Origin: Streptomyces sp. XD-27
GTDB lineage: Bacteria; Actinomycetota; Actinomycetes; Streptomycetales; Streptomycetaceae
DNA length: 64,000 nucleotides
Direction: 5' to 3'
Assembly: GCF_030553055.1 (NCBI RefSeq)
Contig: NZ_CP130713.1
Location: 4,216,001 to 4,280,000 of the forward strand
The position numbers were made by a program, and so were the translations under genes. Shown in pieces: positions 56,479 through 64,000 of this stretch (its first letter is position 1; each line of letters starts with the position of its first letter). The notes under the pieces are model-generated. The model saw only the letters and a program-made list of their open reading frames with translations, did no database searches and was not told the DNA's origin.

Positions 56479-57350
56479 GCGGACTCCCCCTTCCAGCGCC
56501 GCACGTGCGGCAGATCGTCGTCCAGCCAGAACGCGCTCTCCTCGGGGTCCCGGGAGTCGGTGACCACCAGGATCTCCTCGAACTTCGCGCCCGTGCCCCG
56601 GAAACCGAGGTGCGGTTCGACCGCCCACAGCCCCGGCTGCGGCGGGTGGTCGGAGAAGCGGTACGGGCTCCACAGCGGCGACCAGCCCTCGCGGTGGCCG
56701 TGCAGCGCGTCGGACACCAGCCCCTTGAGGCTCTGGGCGCCGAACCCGAACAGGTGGGGCGCCCAGCGCCGCTCCTTGACCCGGTCCACCTTGTGCGCGA
56801 TGACCCCGAACGGATACGCGCGGTGCCGGTTCGCGTACCCCTGGCGCGCCATGAGCCGGTCCACGTCCTGGTAGATCTCGCGCAGCGAGCGCCGCTCCCG
56901 CACCTCGCGCAGGATCAGCTCACGGTGTGCCTCCAGGTCGGCGAGCAGCCGGTCGTGCACGGGGTTGAGGCCCAGGCAGCCGCTGTATCCGATGTCCGCC
57001 GTGTACCCCTTGAAGATCGGCGCCATGTCGAGGATGAACGGCATCCCCGGCTCCAGCGCCCGGTTCGTGGGGAAGAACTGCAGCGGTATGCGGAAACCGG
57101 TGAACGCCGTGCGGTCGCCGAACCACGCGAACGGCAGATGGAACCAGTCCCGCACCCCGCGCTCGCGCAGCCACTCCCGCTGCATCCGCGCCGCCTCGCG
57201 CTCCGTCACCCCGGGCCGGAGCCGCGCCGCGACCGCCTCCGCGCACTCGTAGCTGAGGCGCTGCACGTCTTTGAAGCCCCGCAGCTCGTCCCGGACACCG
57301 CTCAGCTCGGCGCCCAGCCGCCGGTCCAGCCGGCCCACAGCCGAAGTCAT
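56475..57350 (-). CDS. M24-family metallopeptidase-like protein (pita-bread fold)
   Basis: 291 residues. The expected dimetal ligands are visible: Asp in FILDMAP, Asp in YTADIG, a His in GVIAHKVDR, Glu in LWAVEPHLG and Glu in KFEEILVV. It is shorter than full X-Pro aminopeptidases and lacks their N-terminal domain. ATG 57350 is used; an upstream GTG/ATG extension would add 21 residues of unlikely sequence. It is first in a two-gene unit with the hydrolase-SDR fusion. Confidence 0.87.
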   Translation of the reverse strand: MTSAVGRLDRRLGAELSGVRDELRGFKDVQRLSYECAEAVAARLRPGVTEREAARMQREWLRERGVRDWFHLPFAWFGDRTAFTGFRIPLQFFPTNRALEPGMPFILDMAPIFKGYTADIGYSGCLGLNPVHDRLLADLEAHRELILREVRERRSLREIYQDVDRLMARQGYANRHRAYPFGVIAHKVDRVKERRWAPHLFGFGAQSLKGLVSDALHGHREGWSPLWSPYRFSDHPPQPGLWAVEPHLGFRGTGAKFEEILVVTDSRDPEESAFWLDDDLPHVRRWKGESA

Positions 57351-57391
57351 CGCCACCCGCCCGTCTGCCCATGTCTGAGCCCCGCCCGAAG

Positions 57392-57413
57392 TTGACACTG
57401 ATGAATGTGACAA
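57392..57413. promoter_or_regulatory. Quasi-palindromic candidate operator between the M24 and ABC transporter genes
   Basis: TTGACAC and GTGACAA, separated by 8 bp (TGATGAAT), form a near-symmetric site in the 245-bp divergent spacer, in DNA that is AT-richer than its surroundings. It lies 42 bp upstream of the M24 start. TTGACA may also double as a -35 hexamer. The cognate regulator is unknown. Confidence 0.4.
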
Positions 57414-57582
57414 TCCCCGGAGGCTGAGTCAAGGGTCCCGCAGTACCTGTGGATACTCGCGGTAACACCAACTTTCGTATCGCCCGGACCCCCTGCCCCT
57501 ACGGGTCGGTCAGACCCAAGGACTATGCGCCGACCGCCGCGATCCAGCCGTCAGGGCTGACGATTGTTGTGGCGCACGCCAC

Positions 57583-57595
57583 TACGGTCGAAGAC
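57583..57595 (+). promoter_or_regulatory. Candidate leaderless promoter -10 for the ABC transporter operon
   Basis: TACGGT (57583-57588) fits TANNNT and is followed by 7 nt before GTG 57596, with no Shine-Dalgarno sequence. This is the same geometry as at 50364. Confidence 0.5.
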
Positions 57596-58597
57596 GTGAC
57601 AGTGATTTCCACCGAAAGCCTGAGCAAGCGGTACCCCCGCGTCACCGCACTCGACCGGCTCTCCGTCGACATCACACCGGGCGTCACCGGCCTGGTGGGT
57701 GCCAACGGCGCCGGCAAGTCCACGCTCATCAAGATCCTGCTCGGCCTCTCCCCGGCCAGCGAGGGCACCGCCCGCGTCCTCGGCCTCGACGTGGCCACCG
57801 AGGGCGGCGCCATCCGCGAGCGCGTCGGCTACATGCCCGAGCACGACTGCCTGCCGCCCGATGTCTCGGCGACCGAGTTCGTCGTCCACATGGCGCGGAT
57901 GTCCGGGCTGCCGCCCGCCGCCGCCCGCGAGCGCACCGCCGACACGCTGCGCCACGTCGGGCTGTACGAGGAGCGCTACCGCCCCATGGGCGGCTACTCC
58001 ACCGGCATGAAGCAGCGCGTCAAACTCGCCCAGGCCCTCGTCCACGACCCGCAGCTGGTGCTGCTGGACGAGCCGACCAACGGCCTGGACCCCGTCGGCC
58101 GGGACGACATGCTCGGCCTGATCCGCCGGGTCCACACCGACTTCGGCATCTCCGTGCTGGTCACCTCCCACCTGCTCGGCGAGCTGGAGCGCACCTGCGA
58201 CCACGTCGTCGTCATCGACGGCGGCAAGCTGCTGCGCGCCAGCTCCACCAGCGACTTCACCCAGGCCACGGCCTCGCTCGCGGTGGAGGTCACCGACCAC
58301 GAGGACGCGCTGCGCGAGCGGCTGACCGCGGCCGGGCTCGCGGTGCACGCCGACGGCGTCCTGCTGCTGGTCGACCTCGACGCCGAGCGCGGGGACGCCA
58401 CGTACGACACCGTCCGCGACGCCGTCGCCGACCTCGGGGTCGGCCTGGTGCGCATGGAACAGCGCCGCCACCGCATCGCCGAGATCTTCCGCGACGGGCC
58501 GGGCCAGGAATCCCGGCCCGGCCCGGAACCCCGGCCCGATCAGGAACACGCCACCGCCCACGAGACCGCCGCCCACGCCAAGAAGGGAGCGGCATGA
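57596..58597 (+). CDS. ABC transporter ATP-binding protein (first of pair)
   Basis: 333 residues. Walker A GANGAGKST, signature YSTGMKQRVKLAQAL (a degenerate LSGGQ typical of ABC-2-type ATPases), Walker B LVLLDEPTNGLDP and the H-loop in VTSHLL. The last 35 residues are a charged Pro/Glu/His tail. It should power the permease whose gene overlaps its end by 4 bp (ATGA). The substrate is unknown; the operon pattern ATPase-permease-ATPase-permease is conserved in Streptomyces as far as I recall. Confidence 0.93.
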   Translation: MTVISTESLSKRYPRVTALDRLSVDITPGVTGLVGANGAGKSTLIKILLGLSPASEGTARVLGLDVATEGGAIRERVGYMPEHDCLPPDVSATEFVVHMARMSGLPPAAARERTADTLRHVGLYEERYRPMGGYSTGMKQRVKLAQALVHDPQLVLLDEPTNGLDPVGRDDMLGLIRRVHTDFGISVLVTSHLLGELERTCDHVVVIDGGKLLRASSTSDFTQATASLAVEVTDHEDALRERLTAAGLAVHADGVLLLVDLDAERGDATYDTVRDAVADLGVGLVRMEQRRHRIAEIFRDGPGQESRPGPEPRPDQEHATAHETAAHAKKGAA

Positions 58598-59487
58598 GCA
58601 CGGAAACCGCCCCGCGCGGCGCCCACATCCACAACATCGGCTACCGCCACTACGACGGCCCGCGCCTCGGCCGCGGCTACGCCCGCCGCTCCCTGTTCTC
58701 CCAGAGCCTGCGCGGCGCCTACGGCCTCGGCCGCTCGGCGAAGTCCAAGGTCCTGCCGATGATCCTGTTCGCGGTGATGTGCCTGCCCGCCCTGATCATC
58801 GTCGCCGTCGCGGTCTACGGCCACACCAACCGGCTGCCGGTGGAGTACACCCGGTACGCCCTGCTCCTCCAGGCCGTCATCGGCCTCTACATCGCCTCCC
58901 AGGCACCCCAGTCCGTCTCCCGCGACCTGCGCTTCAAGACGGTCCCGCTGTACTTCTCCCGCCCCATCAAGACAGCCGACTACGTCGCCGCGAAGTTCGC
59001 GGCCATGGCGTCGGCGCTGTTCATCCTCACCGCCGCGCCCCTGCTGATCCTCTACGTGGGCGCCCTGCTGGCCAAGCTCGACTTCGCCGAACAGACGAAG
59101 GGCTTCGCGCAAGGACTGGTCTCCGTGGCCCTGCTCTCCCTCCTCTTCACCGGAATCGGCCTGGTCATCGCCGCGCTCACGCCGCGCCGCGGCTTCGGGG
59201 TCGCCGCCGTGATCGCCGTACTGACCATCAGCTACGGCGCGGCCAGTGCGATCCAGGGCATCGCGTTCAACCAGGACAACACGGATGCCATCAGCTGGTT
59301 CGGCCTGTTCTCGCCGATCACCCTCATCGACGGCGTACAGACCGCGTTCCTCGGCGCGACCTCGTCCTTCCCCGGCCACTACGGCCCCGACGCGGCCACC
59401 GGCGCCGTCTACCTCCTTGTCGTCCTCGGCCTGATCGCCGGCTCGTACGGGCTGCTGACGCGCCGCTACCGGAAGGTCGGGCTGTGA
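58594..59487 (+). CDS. ABC-2-type transporter permease (first of pair)
   Basis: 297 residues with about six membrane helices (first near residue 50: VLPMILFAVMCLPALIIVAVAV). Soluble N terminus of about 45 residues with HNIGYRHYDGPRLGR. The motif SRDLRFKTVPLYFSRPI in the first cytoplasmic loop is typical of this ABC-2 subfamily. It overlaps both neighbours by four bases, so the first three genes are translationally coupled. Confidence 0.9.
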   Translation: MSTETAPRGAHIHNIGYRHYDGPRLGRGYARRSLFSQSLRGAYGLGRSAKSKVLPMILFAVMCLPALIIVAVAVYGHTNRLPVEYTRYALLLQAVIGLYIASQAPQSVSRDLRFKTVPLYFSRPIKTADYVAAKFAAMASALFILTAAPLLILYVGALLAKLDFAEQTKGFAQGLVSVALLSLLFTGIGLVIAALTPRRGFGVAAVIAVLTISYGAASAIQGIAFNQDNTDAISWFGLFSPITLIDGVQTAFLGATSSFPGHYGPDAATGAVYLLVVLGLIAGSYGLLTRRYRKVGL

Positions 59488-60401
59488 GCACCATCGCCAT
59501 CGACAACGTCTCCCGCTGGTTCGGAAACGTCGTCGCCGTGAACGACGTCAGCATGACCATCGGCCCCGGCGTGACCGGCCTGCTCGGCCCCAACGGAGCC
59601 GGGAAGTCCACCCTCATCAACATGATGGGCGGCTTCCTGCCGCCCTCCACCGGCACCGTCACCCTCGACGGCCGCCCCATCTGGCACAACGAGGACGCCT
59701 ACCGGAGCATCGGGCTGGTGCCCGAGCGCGAGGCGATGTACGACTTCCTCACCGGCCGCGAGTTCGTGCTGGCCAACGCCGAACTCCACGGCTTGGAGCG
59801 CCCGGTGGCCGCCGCCAGGAAGGCCCTGGCCACGGTGGAGATGGAAGAGGCCGCCACCCGCAGGATCGACACGTACAGCAAGGGCATGCGGCAGCGCGTC
59901 AAGATGGCCTCCGCGCTCGTCCACGACCCGTCCGTGCTGCTTCTGGACGAGCCGTTCAACGGCATGGACCCGCGCCAGCGCATGCAGCTGATGGACCTGC
60001 TGCGGCGGATGGGCGCGGAGGGCCGCACCGTGCTGTTCTCGTCCCACATCCTCGAAGAGGTCGAGCAGCTCGCCGCGCACATCGAGGTCGTCGTCGCGGG
60101 CCGGCACGCCGCCTCCGGCGACTTCCGCAAGATCCGCCGCCTGATGACCGACCGGCCCCACCGCTACCTCGTACGGTCCAGCGACGACCGGGCGCTGGCC
60201 GCTGCCCTCATCGCCGACCCGTCCACCTCCGGCATCGAGGTCGACACCCGCGAAGGCGAACTGCGCGTCCAGGCCGTGGACTTCGCCCGCTTCACCGCAC
60301 TGCTGCCCAGGGTCGCCCGCGACCACGGCATCCGGCTCCTCACGGTCTCGCCCTCCGACGAGTCCCTGGAGAGCGTCTTCTCCTACCTCGTAGCGGCCTG
60401 A
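59484..60401 (+). CDS. ABC transporter ATP-binding protein (second of pair)
   Basis: 305 residues. Walker A GPNGAGKST, signature YSKGMRQRVKMASAL, Walker B VLLLDEPFNGMDP, H-loop SSHIL. GTG 59484 overlaps the previous stop (GTGA) and has GGAAGG upstream. It forms the second ATPase of the four-gene operon; a heterodimer with the first ATPase is possible. Confidence 0.93.
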   Translation: MSTIAIDNVSRWFGNVVAVNDVSMTIGPGVTGLLGPNGAGKSTLINMMGGFLPPSTGTVTLDGRPIWHNEDAYRSIGLVPEREAMYDFLTGREFVLANAELHGLERPVAAARKALATVEMEEAATRRIDTYSKGMRQRVKMASALVHDPSVLLLDEPFNGMDPRQRMQLMDLLRRMGAEGRTVLFSSHILEEVEQLAAHIEVVVAGRHAASGDFRKIRRLMTDRPHRYLVRSSDDRALAAALIADPSTSGIEVDTREGELRVQAVDFARFTALLPRVARDHGIRLLTVSPSDESLESVFSYLVAA

Positions 60402-60416
60402 AAGGAGTCATCAGCG

Positions 60417-61145
60417 ATGTCCGCGCTCTACCACCCCACCGTCGCCCGGCTCACCTACCGGGCCCTCCTCGGCCGCCGCCGCGCGCTCCTCCTGGCGGCC
60501 CTGCCCGCCCTGCTGCTGGTGATCTCCATCGCCGTACGGGCGCTGTCGGGAGCCGACGACGACACCGCCGACGGCATCCTCGGCGGCTTCGCACTGGCCA
60601 CCATGGTCCCGCTGATCGGCGTCATCGCCGGTACGGGCGCGATCAGCCCCGAGATCGACGACGGATCGGTCGTCTATCTGCTCGCCAAGCCGGTCAAACG
60701 CCCCACGATCATCTTCACCAAGCTGATCGTGGCCGTCGCGGTCACCGTCGCCTTCTCCGCCCTCCCGACCCTCCTCGCGGGCTACATCCTCAACGGCAAC
60801 AGCCAGCAGATCGCGGTCGCCTACGCTCTGGCCGCCGCCGTCGCGTCCGTCGCCTACAGCGCGATTTTCCTGCTGCTGGGCACGGTCACCCGGCACGCGG
60901 TCGTCGCGGGCCTGGTCTACGCCCTGGTGTGGGAGTCGGTCTTCGGCAACCTGGTCGCCGGAGCCCGCACCCTCAGCGTCCAGCAGTGGGCCCTCGCGCT
61001 CGCCCAGCGGACCGCCGAAGGCGACGTGATCTCCTCCGACGTCGGGCTCCCGGCCGCCGTGGTGCTGCTGAGCGCCGTCACGGTCGCGGCGACGTGGTAC
61101 GCGGGGCGGCGGCTGCGGTCGCTGACGCTGGCCGGGGAGGAGTGA
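60417..61145 (+). CDS. ABC-2-type transporter permease (second of pair)
   Basis: 242 residues with six membrane helices (first near 22-42, LLLAALPALLLVISIAV). It carries EIDDGSVVYLLAKPVKRPTI, equivalent to the loop motif of the first permease. AGGAG about 9 nt upstream supports this ATG. It ends the operon and is followed by a strong hairpin. Confidence 0.92.
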   Translation: MSALYHPTVARLTYRALLGRRRALLLAALPALLLVISIAVRALSGADDDTADGILGGFALATMVPLIGVIAGTGAISPEIDDGSVVYLLAKPVKRPTIIFTKLIVAVAVTVAFSALPTLLAGYILNGNSQQIAVAYALAAAVASVAYSAIFLLLGTVTRHAVVAGLVYALVWESVFGNLVAGARTLSVQQWALALAQRTAEGDVISSDVGLPAAVVLLSAVTVAATWYAGRRLRSLTLAGEE

Positions 61146-61173
61146 GCAGGCTCCCCAGGTGCCCCATGGCGTT

Positions 61174-61202
61174 CCGCCCCCGGACCCTCGTTCCGGGGGC
61201 GG
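61174..61202. terminator. Bidirectional hairpin terminator between the ABC operon and the DJ-1-like gene
   Basis: Eleven-bp GC-rich stem (CGCCCCCGGA with TCCGGGGGCG plus one flanking pair) around a 7-nt loop, in the 66-bp gap between convergent genes. Confidence 0.85.
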
Positions 61203-61211
61203 CGCCTCAGG

Positions 61212-61844
61212 TCAGGCGGGCGTCGGCAGCGCCGCCAGGGCCTTGGCGACCACCTCGGGTGCGGCCGTCTGCGGCGACCCCGCGGCGTACGGCGGCTCCG
61301 GGTCGTACTGCATCAGCAGCTGGGAGACCTGCGCGACCTCGTCGCCCGCGATCCGGCCGCTCAGCGCCAGGCCCATGTCGATGCCCGCGGAGACCCCGGC
61401 CGACGTGACGTACTTGCCGTCGAAGACGTAGCGGTCCTCGACCGGCTCGGCGCCCAGCGCGGCGAGATCCTCCATGAACATCCAGTGCGTCGTGGCCCGG
61501 CGCCCCTTCAACAGCCCCGCCGCGGCCAGGATCAACGAGCCGGAGCACACCGAGGTGGTCCAGGTGCTGGTGGTGTCCGCGCGCCGCAGCCACGCCAGCA
61601 CCTTCGTGTTCGTCTGCTGCGCGGCGCAGAACGGGCTGCCGGGTACGAGCACGATGTCCGGATCCGGCACGTCCTCCAGCGCCGCCTCGGCGACCAGCCG
61701 CAGATTCCCGGCGTCGTTGGCCACGGGGCCCGGTCGCTCGGCCACGAACACCGGCTCCCAGCCCGGCAGATGGCCGAGCGACTCGTACGGGCCGATCGCG
61801 TCGAGGGCGGTGAAGCGGTCGTAGAGCAGGATGGCGATGCGCAT
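61212..61844 (-). CDS. DJ-1/PfpI-family protein (isonitrile-hydratase-like)
   Basis: 210 residues. Class I glutamine-amidotransferase-like fold with the nucleophile Cys in TSVCSGSLILAAAGLLKG and the following RATTHW, a pattern shared with isonitrile hydratases and GlxA regulators. The conserved start MRIAILLYDRFTALDAIGPYE supports ATG 61844. Unlike its upstream neighbour it has no helix-turn-helix. Being 119 bp downstream of a GlxA-type regulator on the same strand, it is probably its target or cotranscribed. Catalytic function is not established. Confidence 0.9.
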   Translation of the reverse strand: MRIAILLYDRFTALDAIGPYESLGHLPGWEPVFVAERPGPVANDAGNLRLVAEAALEDVPDPDIVLVPGSPFCAAQQTNTKVLAWLRRADTTSTWTTSVCSGSLILAAAGLLKGRRATTHWMFMEDLAALGAEPVEDRYVFDGKYVTSAGVSAGIDMGLALSGRIAGDEVAQVSQLLMQYDPEPPYAAGSPQTAAPEVVAKALAALPTPA

Positions 61845-61870
61845 GCTGACGAAACCTTTCGCGTGGTCGG

Positions 61871-61943
61871 TGGGTGTCGAGCCAGTGGGTGTCGAGCCAG
61901 CGGGTATCGAACCGGTGGGTGTCGAGTCAGCGGGTCGAACCAG
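61871..61943. repeat. 15-bp tandem repeat between the two DJ-1-fold genes
   Basis: About five head-to-tail copies of TGGGTGTCGAGCCAG. Copies one and two are identical (61871-61885, 61886-61900) and the later ones are diverged, with the last truncated to 13 bp. It lies just upstream of the DJ-1-like gene on the - strand, where a regulator such as the adjacent GlxA-type protein could bind. Confidence 0.9.
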
Positions 61944-61963
61944 TGGTGGCGAACGGCGTGCGC

Positions 61964-62950
61964 CTAATTCGCCACCGGATGGAAGCGGCGCCGGTATTCG
62001 GCGGGCGCGGCCCCCAGCCGCCGTATGAACGCCCTGCGCATCGCCTCCGGCGTGCCGTAGCCGCAGGCGCGCGAGATCTCCTCGATGCCGTCGTCGCAGT
62101 CCTCCAGCATCCGCCGGGCCGCCTCCAGGCGGACCCGCTCCACGTACTGCCCGGGCGCCATGCCGACCTCGGCCCGGAACGCGCGCGCGAAGTGCCGCGG
62201 CGACAGGTTCGCCCGGTCCGCCAACGCGGTGACGGACAGATCCGCCGACGGGTGCTCGGTGATCCACGCCTGGAGGTCGCGCAGCGGGCGGCGCTGCGCG
62301 GTCTGGGCGGCCAACTGGGCGCTGAACTGGGTCTGGTTGCCGGGGCGGCGCAGAAAGACGACCAGGTGCCGGGCCACGCGCAACGCGACGTCACGGCCCA
62401 GATCCTCCTCGACCAGCGCCAGCGCGAGGTCGATGCCGCTGGTCACCCCGGCGGAGGTGGATATCTGCCCGTCCCGGATGAAGATCGGATCGGGGTCGAC
62501 CTCCACCTCCGGATACTCCCGGGCGAGCGTCTGGCACGTGGTCCAGTGCGTCGTCACGCGGCGCCCGTCCAGCAGCCCGGCCTCGGCGAGCGCGAAGGCC
62601 CCCGTGCAGATCGAGACGACGCGTTCGGCGAGCCCGGCTCGCTCGCGCAGCCACGCCACGAGCCGGGGATCCAGCGTGCGGGTGCCCGCGCCGCCGGGCA
62701 CGATCAGCGTGTGCGGTATGGGCGCGGCCGCCAGCGAGGAGCCGGGCGTGTCCGCCAGCGAGTAGTCGGGCGTGACGATCAGCCCACTGGAGGTACGCAC
62801 CGGCTCGCCGTCGACGGTCGCGGTACGGATCCGGTAGGCGTCCGGCACGCCACCGGCTCTGTCCACCGCGTCGAAGACCTCGAGTGGGCCGGTGAAGTCG
62901 AGGCTCAGCGTTCCCTCGAAGAGCACGATCAGGATGGTCCGTGGCGACAT
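61964..62950 (-). CDS. GlxA-type transcriptional regulator (DJ-1/PfpI domain plus AraC helix-turn-helix)
   Basis: 328 residues. The N-terminal DJ-1/PfpI-like sensor domain (about 1-195) has VSICTGAFALAEAGLLDGRRVTTHW. The C-terminal AraC-type DNA-binding domain (about 225-320) has two helix-turn-helix units, with LADRANLSPRHFARAFRAEVGMAPGQYV and the closing ISRACGYGTPEAMRRAFIRRLGAAPAEYRRRF. It likely controls the downstream DJ-1-like gene and itself; the effector is unknown. Confidence 0.94.
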   Translation of the reverse strand: MSPRTILIVLFEGTLSLDFTGPLEVFDAVDRAGGVPDAYRIRTATVDGEPVRTSSGLIVTPDYSLADTPGSSLAAAPIPHTLIVPGGAGTRTLDPRLVAWLRERAGLAERVVSICTGAFALAEAGLLDGRRVTTHWTTCQTLAREYPEVEVDPDPIFIRDGQISTSAGVTSGIDLALALVEEDLGRDVALRVARHLVVFLRRPGNQTQFSAQLAAQTAQRRPLRDLQAWITEHPSADLSVTALADRANLSPRHFARAFRAEVGMAPGQYVERVRLEAARRMLEDCDDGIEEISRACGYGTPEAMRRAFIRRLGAAPAEYRRRFHPVAN

Positions 62951-62976
62951 GAACCCATCGTGGTCGGGGGCGGGTA

Positions 62977-62990
62977 CGGCAGCAATGCCG
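62977..62990. promoter_or_regulatory. Small palindrome upstream of the GlxA-type regulator
   Basis: CGGCA-GCAA-TGCCG, 27 bp upstream of the start, is a possible autoregulatory site. Short, so weak. Confidence 0.25.
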
Positions 62991-63205
62991 AATTTCCCAC
63001 CTTTTCTGCCACGCCGCCCCGGCGCGCGCCGTCAAGCGCACGGACCCATGTGCGGGAGCGTCCGCCCCTGTGCGGGTGATGATTCCGGGCCGGGCGGGCG
63101 CCCACCGCGCCGGACGCGGAATGGCTTTCCTGTAGGCCCCGGTCCTCGCCCCCGTCCCCGTCCCCGCCCCCGCTCCTGCCCGCCCTCGTCCCTCCGGGAG
63201 AAAGC

Positions 63206-64000
63206 GTGGCTCTCTGGCTGCTGAACCACCTCAGCACAGCGGCACTGACGGTCCTGGTCGTGGGCGGCGCCGTGACGCTGTCGGTGGCGGGGAGCCTCCT
63301 CGTCCGCCGCCGGTTCCCCTCGCTGGTCGCAGGCGAGCACAACGAGATGGTGGGCGTGGTGCTCGGCATGTTCGCCGCGATCTACGGCATCATCCTCGCC
63401 TTCGTCATCGTGACCCTGTGGGAGCAGCTGGAGGAGACCCGGACCACGGTCGACACGGAGGCCACCGACGTCTCGCTGATCGTGCGCGACGCGGCCTCGT
63501 TCCCGCCCGGACCGCGGGCGCGGATGGACAAGGCCGTCCACGACTACCTGCATGCCGTGGTGGAGAGGCAGTGGCCGCACATGCGGAACGGGACCGCGCG
63601 GCACAGCGTCACCGCGGGACAGATAAAGGGGCTGTACACGGCACTGCAGGACTACGAGCCCGCCACCGAGTCGCAGCGGGTCTTCTACGAGCAGGCGAGC
63701 ACCATGCTCAACGACGTGGCCGCGCAGCGCCGCGACCGGCTGGCGATGGCGCACCGCCAGCTGCCGCCGCTGCTCCAGGTCCTGGTCTTCGGCGGCGCGC
63801 TCGTGATCATCCCGCTGACGTTCCTGTACGGCATCCGGAACCGCTCGATGCAGCTGCTGTTCGTCGGATCGGTCGCCGCGCTGATCGGGTTCAGCCTGCT
63901 GCTGGTCGTGGTGCTCGACCGCCCGTTCGCGGGCGATGTGCGCGTGAGCCCGGCACCGTACATGGAGGGCTCACTGGCCCGCTTCTGGGAAGGCCCGCGG
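63206..64000 (+). CDS. DUF4239-like integral membrane protein (3'-truncated by the window)
   Basis: 265 residues visible, running off the right edge without a stop. Two N-terminal membrane helices (about 8-28 and 50-72, VGVVLGMFAAIYGIILAFVIVTLW), a soluble central part with ETRTTVDTEATDVSLIVRDAASFP, then two more helices (about 195-240). This helix-loop-helix pattern with the VxTEAxxxxxLxR segment is what I recall for the DUF4239 (bestrophin-like) family in Streptomyces. GTG 63206 has GGGAG about 6 nt upstream. The gap before it (62951-63205) contains a C-rich stretch of CCCCGT-like words (about 63139-63190). Function unknown. Confidence 0.8.
   Translation, partial: MALWLLNHLSTAALTVLVVGGAVTLSVAGSLLVRRRFPSLVAGEHNEMVGVVLGMFAAIYGIILAFVIVTLWEQLEETRTTVDTEATDVSLIVRDAASFPPGPRARMDKAVHDYLHAVVERQWPHMRNGTARHSVTAGQIKGLYTALQDYEPATESQRVFYEQASTMLNDVAAQRRDRLAMAHRQLPPLLQVLVFGGALVIIPLTFLYGIRNRSMQLLFVGSVAALIGFSLLLVVVLDRPFAGDVRVSPAPYMEGSLARFWEGPR

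Noticed and set aside
61871..61943. CRISPR-like array
   Set aside because: Units are contiguous 15-mers without spacers.
61212..62267. 351-codon reading of the DJ-1-like frame
   Set aside because: The extension crosses the tandem repeat and overlaps the GlxA-type gene out of frame; the family start MRIAILLYD is at 61844.

Overview
High-GC actinobacterial chromosome, almost certainly Streptomyces. The reasons are the very strong G/C bias at third codon positions, a modular type I polyketide synthase, a fused CydDC transporter behind a Rex-type operator, and apparently leaderless genes. From memory, the order phosphatase, LacI-type regulator, aminotransferase, cydA, cydB, cydDC, sensor kinase, M23 peptidase also matches a conserved Streptomyces core block; no search was run.

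Left half (1-34468): the 3' end of a polyketide/nonribosomal peptide biosynthetic cluster, all on the + strand. PKS A enters the window already inside a KS and carries part of module 1 plus modules 2-4. PKS B is module 5, PKS C is module 6, and then come an NRPS-like C-A-PCP protein, a FAD monooxygenase and a type II thioesterase. Five of the six ATs carry methylmalonyl-type motifs and AT5 carries a malonyl-type motif. Predicted processing is: M1 DH-ER-KR with a degenerate ER, M2 none, M3 DH-KR, M4 KR, M5 DH-ER-KR with Ala at the KR catalytic Ser, M6 none. The termination end is unusual. There is no integrated thioesterase, PKS C ends right after its ACP, and the NRPS adenylation domain has lost key ATP-binding and catalytic residues although its C and PCP domains look intact. 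PKS B also has a reading-frame break between KR and ACP. The AT regions contain long stretches of identical DNA, which points to recent gene conversion.

Middle (34469-47459): a small gap marks the cluster edge. It is followed by a PPP-type phosphatase and a LacI-family regulator on the - strand, then on the + strand an aminotransferase, and the cytochrome bd operon cydA-cydB-cydDC with a perfect Rex operator upstream. A GAF-GAF histidine kinase overlaps or abuts the end of cydDC.

Right part (47460-64000): housekeeping and envelope genes. These are an M23 peptidase, a HAD phosphatase, an F420-type LLM oxidoreductase, an HtpX protease with a PspAB-like partner, a MerR regulator overlapping an RNA 2'-phosphotransferase, an M24 peptidase coupled to an alpha/beta-hydrolase-SDR fusion, a four-gene ABC transporter (ATPase-permease-ATPase-permease), a pair of DJ-1/PfpI-fold genes (one a GlxA-type regulator), and a DUF4239-like membrane protein cut by the right edge. 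No rRNA, tRNA, CRISPR array or intact insertion sequence was found.
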